Of a stretch of DNA of 64,000 nt, positions 57,742-64,000 are shown piece by piece (positions within the stretch are counted from its first letter, which is position 1; each line of letters begins with the position of its first letter). The notes under the pieces were generated by a model that saw nothing but the letters and a program-made list of their open reading frames with translations, did not search any database and was not told the origin of the DNA. The position numbers and the translations under genes were made by a program. The stretch spans positions 11,335,001 to 11,399,000 of the forward strand of contig WPIO01000007.1 in NCBI GenBank assembly GCA_009760855.2, in the 5' to 3' direction. The stretch is from Cristatella mucedo. Lineage: Eukaryota > Bryozoa > Phylactolaemata > Cristatellidae.

Positions 57742-58813
57742 TACATTCTATCAGTCCATGCGTTCTGACAAGGTTGGTGGCGGGGTTGCAATTGTTGTTC
57801 GCGAATCGTTTGGCTATAAAATGTGCAGTTTCTCGCATGGGTCATCGTTTGAATCGGTTGCTATCAGGTCTTCATCAAAGACAATGCCTCTCACCGTTGT
57901 GATATACCGGCCTCCTTCTGGCTGTCTAAACTTGTTTATAGAGGAGTTTTCAGAGTTCCTCGCTAAAATATTTGTGTGTGACAGGCCGCTACTGATTGTA
58001 GGAGACTTCAATATTCACGTTGACAACCCTAGCAACAGCCAGGTCCGCTCATTTCTTGACTGTCTGGAGAATCTTGGTTTGGCCCAACACGTTAATCATA
58101 GCACCCACGTCGGTGGCCACATTCTAGATCTCGTGATCACTAAGGATGTCCTCCCCACTGACGTTGTGGTGTGCCCACTGACCCTCTAAGATCATTGTTC
58201 GGTCTCGTTTACTGTTCCTGCTCCCTCGTACGTGCAGGGCAATGTCGAATTTGCCAAACGATGTAACTTACAAAGCATTGACATAGACAAGTTTTTGAAA
58301 TCTGTTTGTGATGCAGGCCTCCTTGATCTGCATTCAGACTCGACCGGCAGCCTCGATACCCTCACTGATGCGATGAACATGACACTCAGGAGTGCTCTTG
58401 ACAAGCATGCTCCCGTTCACTCTATCCGTGCTCAAAGTCGTCGAGATTGCTTTCAATTTACAAAAAAACTCCTTAAGATGCGCCGTGTTAAGCGCAGGCT
58501 GGAACGTCGTTTCAAGAAATTGGGGTCTGAGGCAGACCTAGTCAATTTTAAAGACTTCCTTCGAGTTTACAGCCGAAAGCTTAGAAAAGCCAGGGCTTCT
58601 TTTTTCACTAGAAAACTGAACTCCTGCCAGTCGGACACTAAACAGATTTATAAGACAGTAAACCATTTACTAGCCAATGCTGTCAGGTCTGACTCCCCAG
58701 ATATTAAGGGCTCAGCCGAAAAGTTTTCAGCCTTCTTTACTGAAAAAATTGTGCACATTCGTGCCTCCATTAAGTCCCTCCGACAAAAGCAATCGCCGTT
58801 CCTCAACCTGTGA
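57742..58813 (+). pseudogene. Family B AP-endonuclease and linker
   Basis: APE-type endonucleases nick the target DNA to prime reverse transcription. Visible motifs are VIYRPPSG (about 57899-57922), IVGDFNIHVD (about 57995-58024, catalytic Asp present) and HILDLVITKD. A TAA at 58187-58189 interrupts the frame exactly before the conserved Asp-His of the S-D-H motif; the 8.6-kb copy has TISDQ at this place. After the stop the same frame continues through a basic linker (KLLKMRRVKRRLERRFKKLG, from about 58466) to a TGA at 58811-58813. The N-terminal strand with the catalytic Glu is missing because of the 5' truncation. One nonsense mutation, plus the frame change at the end, make it inactive. 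Confidence 0.93.
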
Positions 58814-60540
58814 CCTTTCTTAAAAGGTTCTCTGATGTTTCTGCCTGTGATGTGGCTGCCTTAATAAGGTTTAGCAAAAAGAGCTCGTTTCCTGAAGACC
58901 CTATACCTTCACCTCTTTGGTCTTCACTTGCAGACCAACTTAGCCCTGCCATAAGCAAGATTTTTCATGCTTCTTTGGGAAAAGGGGTCGTCCCCAAGTC
59001 CTTCAAATCGGCAATCGTTAGACCTATTCTTAAAAAGCCTGGATTAGACACAGAGGTCCTAGCAAACTATCGTCCAGTTTCCCTTCTTCCGTTCTCATCA
59101 AAGATTCTTGAAAAAATTGTTGCTAAGCAGCTAGTTGAACATATTGAAAATAATGGAATGTCAGAAACATTTCAATCAGGTTTCAAGAGGCAGCACTCTA
59201 CTGAAACTGCTCTCCTCCGTGTTAACAATGACATTCTACGTGGCAACGACGACGGGAATGTCACTGCCCTAGCTCTGCTAGATCTGTCTGCTGCCTTCGA
59301 CACCATTGATCACGAAGTTCTGCTTGAACGATTGAAAACAACGATCGGTCTGGCAGACGAAGCACTGGCGTGGTTTAAATTATACTTGTCTAATCGTGTT
59401 CAATCCGTGTCGTGTGGGGGTCAGGTCTCAGACATGAGAAGGGTCACCTGTGGAGTCCCTCAAGGGTCTGTGCTTGGTCCCTTGCTGTTCTCTATTTATA
59501 CGCAACCTCTGGGAAAAGTGATTAAAGCCCATGGAATAGGATATCACTTCTATGCTGACGATACTCAGTTGTATTTGTCATTTAAACCGTCGGAATCTGC
59601 TGCAGCAACTGAGAAACTGAATGCTTGCCTTGCCGATATTCGATCCTGGATGTCGGAAAACTTCCTGAAATTAAATGACGATAAAACCGAACTGCTTCTC
59701 ATAGGACACCCTAAGCGTGTGGCTGGATTAAAAGGCTTTGCTGTTCTAATAGGTGATGCTATTGTGCGACCTTCACCACGTGCTCGTAATCTAGGTGTCG
59801 TGTTCGACAGCTGTCTCAATTTCAAAAGCTTCATTCAGAAGACTGCCTCTACAGCTAGCCATCACATCCGATCTCTATCCAAGATTAGAAGCTGTCTCCC
59901 TCAGTGGCTTGTAAAAAATTTAACTAGCTCTTTAGTTCTGTCTTGGCTTGATTATTGTAATTCCATCTTGGCTGGGCTACCAAAGAAAGCAGCTAGGCCA
60001 CTGCAGCTGACTTTGAATATGGCTGCAAGGCTGGTCTTCAAGTCCCAGCGGTTTGAGCACGTGTCACCTTTGCTGAAAGAGCTAGGATGGTTGCCGGTTG
60101 AGCAAAGGATACAGAGCAAAGTTCTTAGGCTGACCCACAAGTCCTGCCACGGCTTGGCTCCTTCGTACCTAGCTGAACTGCTCCATCAGTTTCAGCCTGT
60201 TCGCGCCCTCAGGTACTGTGTGGACAATAAATTAGCTGTCCCATTCATCTGCTTGAAGACCGTTGGCGACAGAAGCTTTAGCTCTGCAGGTCCTAGACTG
60301 TGGAACTCGCTTCCACAATTCTTACGCAACGACAACTACTCTCCAACTGCCGGCTATGGCACATCTTTTTCAGCGGCCCTGAACTGCTACTTCTATGCTA
60401 CTCACTACCTCAACTGCTCTCCTAACTCTGCTATGCTTCCCACTTTCTCTTTGTTGCGTGAGACGAAGTCTGTTGGCTACCGAATGCGTACCGAAAGCCG
60501 CTTAGGCTGTGAGTGCGCTATACAAAACTCTCCTGCGTAA
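58810..60540 (+). CDS. Family B reverse transcriptase ORF, uninterrupted
   Basis: This frame stays open for 576 codons and encodes a complete L2/CR1-type reverse transcriptase, which would copy the element RNA at a nicked chromosomal site. Fingers: NYRPVSLLPFSSKILEKIV (86-104). Motif A: LLDLSAAFDTIDH (156-168, catalytic Asp 158). Motif B: GVPQGSVLGPLLFSIY (215-230). Motif C: FYADD (247-251; Asp 250 and 251 at 59557-59562). The thumb has SENFLKLNDDKTELLLIGHP (282-301). The C-terminal block has LAGLPKKAARPLQL and RSFSSAGPRLWNSLP. It starts without an ATG; in the element it continued from the endonuclease frame, and a one-base shift between 58774 and 58810 separates them. All polymerase residues are intact, so the inactivating lesions are upstream. 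Confidence 0.93.
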   Translation: MTFLKRFSDVSACDVAALIRFSKKSSFPEDPIPSPLWSSLADQLSPAISKIFHASLGKGVVPKSFKSAIVRPILKKPGLDTEVLANYRPVSLLPFSSKILEKIVAKQLVEHIENNGMSETFQSGFKRQHSTETALLRVNNDILRGNDDGNVTALALLDLSAAFDTIDHEVLLERLKTTIGLADEALAWFKLYLSNRVQSVSCGGQVSDMRRVTCGVPQGSVLGPLLFSIYTQPLGKVIKAHGIGYHFYADDTQLYLSFKPSESAAATEKLNACLADIRSWMSENFLKLNDDKTELLLIGHPKRVAGLKGFAVLIGDAIVRPSPRARNLGVVFDSCLNFKSFIQKTASTASHHIRSLSKIRSCLPQWLVKNLTSSLVLSWLDYCNSILAGLPKKAARPLQLTLNMAARLVFKSQRFEHVSPLLKELGWLPVEQRIQSKVLRLTHKSCHGLAPSYLAELLHQFQPVRALRYCVDNKLAVPFICLKTVGDRSFSSAGPRLWNSLPQFLRNDNYSPTAGYGTSFSAALNCYFYATHYLNCSPNSAMLPTFSLLRETKSVGYRMRTESRLGCECAIQNSPA

Positions 60541-60600
60541 CACCCACATGGTCTTTATGACTTTGTGGAGTTACTGACGGAGATACATTACATTACATTA

Positions 60601-60973
60601 CAACTACACTCGACTTTTCAACGACCGGTCAAATGTGATCCCTATAATGATCCAGTCTGAGATCTTTGGCACACGTAAGTGTAAAAACCAAGTAACCTCT
60701 ATTAGTTCAGTAGCTACGTGAAATCCTTCTAAGTTGAGTACGGAATCGATGTTTAATCGTGGATAGAATCGGTGTCGCATCATCTGTGTCGCCGTCTCGT
60801 TATCGTGCACTATGGTTTGCATTCTCGGAGAGATCAGGGCCTAATACCATGTCATCTATTTATTTATATAGTTATTTAATCGTCCACGCAACTGTGACCG
60901 AATAATTAGTTTGAATAACTTTACAGCACCTGAAAAATATGGCGCTCTTCCAATTTGCCCAGTTTTAGCTGCG
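60601..60973. other. No recognised gene
   Basis: Unremarkable AT-rich sequence between two LINE copies. Confidence 0.5.
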
Positions 60974-61930
60974 GTAACAATAATAATAACAATATTAATA
61001 ATAAAACACTTGATAAAGCGCTCTCAGAGAACTAAATCTCTTTCTTGGTGCTTTAAATTTGCTGCAAAGAAAGCACGACCGAATGGTTAGTGGTAGAATG
61101 CTCAATAAACAACAAGAATAACATGGTTTTGGGTGACATGCACAGGGTCAGCATGCAAGTATGGTTAGTGGCAGCAAAGTGCCAGCGCGCATAGGGACCC
61201 ACGAAGTTTTGCAATAAATAGATGCGTTTTTAGTTTCTTTTTAAATGTTGCCAAGTAAGGGGATGTGGTGACGGAAGTTAGGAGTGAGTTCCAGGTTTTG
61301 GAGCAAGCAAACTAAAGGCATGGTCTTCAAAGGATTTGAGGTTTGTTGGAGGTATAGGTAAGTGGTTAGATTCCGAAAAGCGGGTGGTACGATGCTTGGT
61401 CTGGTGGGGGATTAGATCTGATAGGTAGGCTGGGCCAAAGAACGAAGGGACCTAAAAGTGAGGGATAAAGCCTTGAAGTCAATGCTTTGCTTGACTGGTA
61501 GCCACTGCAGGCCGGCGAGAAGTGATGGGATGTGGCAACTTTGACGCTCACGACAGAGAAGCCTAGCTGCAGAGTTTGGCACCGGCTGTAAGCGGCTGAT
61601 TGGGCAGGCCGGTAGACCAGCAAACAGTGAGTTACAGAAGTCAAGACGGGATGTCACAAATGCATGGACTAACTTAGAAGTGACATCCCTGCCTAAACAA
61701 GTCTTAATTTTAGCAATGTTATGTATATGAAAGTAGGCAGATTCGATTGTGGAGCTGATGTGGTTGTCTATCGAAAGGTCACTTTGGAAAATGACACCTA
61801 GATTTCGTGCAGATTCAACAGGAGATATGCTGACAGAGCAGATTTTGAGCGTTAGCCTTTCCAAAATCTGAATTACACTTAGTTCGCCCATAACTAGTAA
61901 GTTGGTTTTATCATCTATCTGATAAATCTA
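60974..61930 (-). mobile_element. LINE Family A, RT thumb to 3' end
   Basis: Minus strand: tail of AATAATAAT type at 60977-61003, hairpin aagcgctctcagagaactaa ... ctttcttggtgctttaa, 3' UTR, then coding. The 159-codon frame 61891-61412 reads GELSVIQILERLTLKICSVSIS ... NLGVIFQSDLSIDNHISSTIESAYFHIHNIAKI and CHIPSLLAGLQWLPVKQSIDF. It is the longest uninterrupted Family A coding stretch here, but still lacks the RT palm and endonuclease. Confidence 0.94.
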
Positions 61931-62349
61931 ATACTTCTTTTTACTTTCCGGCAAACTCTCAGGGTTGATACAATGCATTAATACAAGTCCAGAGAGGATG
62001 CCTTCAGCTTTACTTAGCGCTACCTTTCCGACAAAGAAAAACCGCAGCCATAACGGGTGTCTCGCACGCATCGGCAGCCACGACGTGCGTATGACAGGAG
62101 TGCAGGAGCATCTTCTCTTGTTCTGAGCCAGAAGGAGCTTGCAAGGTAGCTTGCCTTGTGACTTCCGTTCAGCATTTTGGTGATAATTGGAGCATCAGGA
62201 AAGACAAAATTTGACCCCATCGTGGTCTCTCTGTGATACACTTCAACCGCCAATGACGTCATTTAAGGTGATCGTGTTTTAGACGCAACCACGTATTTAA
62301 AAAATCCAATAAAGAATGATGTGACCTGAGCAAGTGACAGCATGGGACA

Positions 62350-62895
62350 AACGCATGCACGCGTCTAGGCATGAGCGCACGACATGCACACGCACGCACG
62401 AACTCATGCACACACACGCACACACACACGCACACATACACAACACACACAAATATTTCACCTACAAACCAAAAAGCCAACACACACCACAAAACGCTCC
62501 CACACACTGCCCACACACAACGCATCATGCGGGCGCACGCGCACGCGCACATACATACACACAGACGCACACAGACACACGCGCGAGCACACACACACAC
62601 AACCACCCACAAAACAGACCACGCGCCCACATGCGCATGCGCATGCACACGGGATTCATTTTTTCACGAACGGCACGTCTTCATTTTTTCACGAACGCGC
62701 ACAATTACGCTTTCAAGCACACTTTCATGCACACGCGGGAAACTCACACACACACACACACACACACACGCACGCACGCACGCACGCACGCACGCACACA
62801 CACGCACACGCACACACACGCACACACCGAAACCCTGCACACACATACACATGCACACAGGCCTACGTGCACTCACGCACACACGCATACCTGCA
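62350..62895 (+). repeat. (CA)n / (CACG)n-rich tract
   Basis: About 550 bp of CACA, CACG and CATG repeats, including near-perfect (CA)n at 62748-62769 and (CACG)n at 62768-62798. His/Thr-rich frames of up to 241 codons through it are artefacts. The phrase cattttttcacgaacg occurs twice (62658 and 62682). Confidence 0.97.
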
Positions 62896-63053
62896 ACGCT
62901 CAGAGAATACGTTATTTATTACTTTCGTTGTGCTCGTTCCCTCGTTATTTTAGAACAAAATGTACGGCTCTTCTTTCGCCTTCTTTCCACCTTCACCAAG
63001 ATTGTTGCAGAATTCTTGCGATTATCTATCTTTATCTATCCATCATTATAACT

Positions 63054-63503
63054 CACTAGTTATGGGCAAGCCAAGTGTGATTCGGAAATTCTAAAAGTTA
63101 ACGCTGACAATCGGCTCTGCCAGCTTATCTCCTTTTGAATTTGCACGAAATCTAGGTGTCATTTTCTAAATTGACATTCCATTAGGTGACCACATCAGCT
63201 CCACAGTCAAGTCTACCTACTTTCAGCTACATAACGTTGCTAAAATTTGGGCTTGTTTAGACAGGGATACCCCATCTAAATTGGTCCAGGCATTTGTGAC
63301 CTCCATCTTGACTTCTGTAACTGGTTTACCGGCCTATGCAACGAGGTGCTTACAGCTTGTCACACCTAACGATATTATCCATGTCGCTTATTGGGCATGC
63401 TACCACTAGCCATTTGATTGTGCTTCCTTTGAAGCAATTGCAAAGTACCTAGAAAGAGATTGAGTTCTCTGAGGGTGCTATGTCAAACCTATTATTATTA
63501 GTA
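63054..63503 (+). mobile_element. LINE Family A copy with internal deletion
   Basis: Plus strand: actagttatgggcaagccaa, aatttgcacgaaatctaggt, gaccacatcagctccacagt and tttcagctacataacgttgc (thumb coding), then at about 63360 it jumps from cttacagcttgt directly to 3' UTR sequence cttattgggcatgctaccac. The hairpin gtacctagaaagagattgag ... gagggtgctatgtc (63447-63483) and ATTATTATTAG follow. Most of the C-terminal coding is missing. Confidence 0.9.
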
Positions 63504-63779
63504 ACATCTTTGCTTGTTGTTATACTTTATTGCATAAATAAATTAGGAGCGTCAAATACGGAAACTGATACTGCTAAGATTTTTTCAAAGCATAGTTTCA
63601 AGGCATAGTTTTTTCAAAGCATATAGGCAGTTTGACCATAGCGTGATAGGAATAGCGTGCCCGTGGACATATAAATGCTGGCCGCTTGTGCTAGTATTCC
63701 AGTCGGCATGCTCTCCCGGCCCGGCAGCCATATTGGCCCACGATTCCGCACCAAATCACGTTGTGACTAAAGATTCACA

Positions 63780-64000
63780 TGCCTCCGCTTAAAGACCGTT
63801 GGCGACAGAAGCTTTAGGTCTGCAAGTCCTAGGCTGTGGAACTCGCTTCCACAGTTCTTACGCAACGACAACTACTCTCCTACTGCCGACTATGGCACAT
63901 CCTTTTCAGTGTTCCCGAGCTGCTACTTCCATGCTACTTACTACCTCAACTGCTATCATGACTCTGCTATGCTTCTCACTTTTTTGTTGTTGCGTGAGAT
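63780..64000 (+). mobile_element. LINE Family B 3' portion, cut by window edge
   Basis: Plus strand: LKTVGDRSF-type coding (cttaaagaccgttggcgaca), tgtggaactcgcttccac (WNSLP), cgacaactactctcctactg, to ttgttgttgcgtgagat at the edge. It is close to the 57742-60600 copy. The 3' UTR lies outside the window. Confidence 0.93.

Larger units (their letters stand above)
57742..60600 (+). mobile_element. LINE Family B, best-preserved copy (5'-truncated)
   Basis: A 2.86-kb plus-strand L2/CR1-like element: AP-endonuclease (lacking its first approximately 90 residues), linker, complete reverse transcriptase, C-terminal domain, 3' UTR with hairpin (about 60543-60575) and tail ATTACATTACATTAC at 60586-60600. 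It is 5'-truncated within the endonuclease, at the YQSMRSDK coding, compared with the longer minus-strand copy at 5001-8170. No convincing target duplication. It is the reference for all Family B calls. Confidence 0.96.

Noticed and set aside
58810-58813. Overlapping TGA stop and GTG start between the endonuclease and RT frames, as in a programmed two-ORF arrangement
   Set aside because: L2/CR1 elements encode endonuclease and RT in one ORF. The frame change is simplest as a one-base indel in a pseudogene, and GTG is not a credible animal start codon here.
57739-60608. AACTACA on both sides of the best Family B copy as a target-site duplication
   Set aside because: The left occurrence lies where weak homology to the longer Family B copy may continue (cacccg ... 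cattctatcag), so it may be element sequence. Seven bases are also easily matched by chance.
62334-63059. His/Thr-rich frames up to 241 codons
   Set aside because: They are products of the (CA)n/(CACG)n tract, open in three plus-strand phases at once.

Overview
This window is eukaryotic nuclear DNA, most probably from an invertebrate or basal-chordate animal with a repeat-rich genome. The reasons are the absence of any compact gene or operon structure, the abundance of decayed L2/CR1-type non-LTR retrotransposons, tRNA-derived SINEs, a Tc1 transposase relic, very long (GA)n/(CA)n/(GATA)n microsatellites, and kilobase-scale GC-rich, CpG-dense blocks alternating with AT-richer DNA. I cannot name the species. 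I recognise no host protein-coding gene, rRNA, stand-alone tRNA gene or CRISPR array. Almost every long open frame is either retrotransposon or an artefact of simple repeats or GC-rich DNA.

The mobile-element content resolves into a few families. Family B (L2/CR1-like) has an AP-endonuclease plus reverse-transcriptase ORF and a 3' end of short ATTAC-type repeats. Its best copy is at 57742-60600; other copies are at 1553-2625, 4060-9065 (a minus-strand cluster), 26477-26583, 34382-34860, 52155-52435, 52795-53100 and 63780-64000. Family A (also L2/CR1-like) is seen only as 3' portions ending in a hairpin and (ATT)n, with about eighteen copies or fragments on both strands. SINE1 is a tRNA-headed SINE of about 165 bp (nine copies, one with a clean 9-bp target-site duplication). 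SINE2 is a second tRNA-headed SINE (three copies) whose tail is the Family A 3' hairpin, so it looks like a parasite of Family A. One degenerate Tc1 (DD34E) transposase lies at 33540-34325.

Layout: 1-10 kb is dominated by Family B, with one minus-strand copy interrupted by SINE1. 10-21 kb mixes SINEs, GC-rich blocks and microsatellites. 21.5-30 kb has a head-to-head pair of Family A copies, GC-rich blocks and (CT)n. 30.6-32.9 kb is the largest continuous GC-rich block, ending in a 170-bp (GA)n(CA)n tract. 33.5-42 kb has the Tc1 relic, nested Family A copies and two minisatellites. 42-50 kb has a near-perfect 36-bp palindrome, a 263-bp segment copied 1.6 kb away into a LINE, an AGGAGC repeat and a GATA/GA/GT microsatellite. 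51-55 kb is a pile-up of A, B and SINE1 plus a (CGG)n tract. 57.7-64 kb holds the best-preserved LINE, another Family A copy, a (CA)n-rich tract and the start of a further Family B copy running off the edge.

The clearest functional relationship is between retrotransposons: Family A (autonomous lineage, its 5' half not in this window) with SINE2 sharing its 3' recognition hairpin, and Family B with its own, differently structured 3' hairpin. I found no convincing new gene system. The most unusual items are the SINE2/Family A tail sharing, two long near-perfect palindromes that look like fold-back duplications, and the 263-bp templated insertion.
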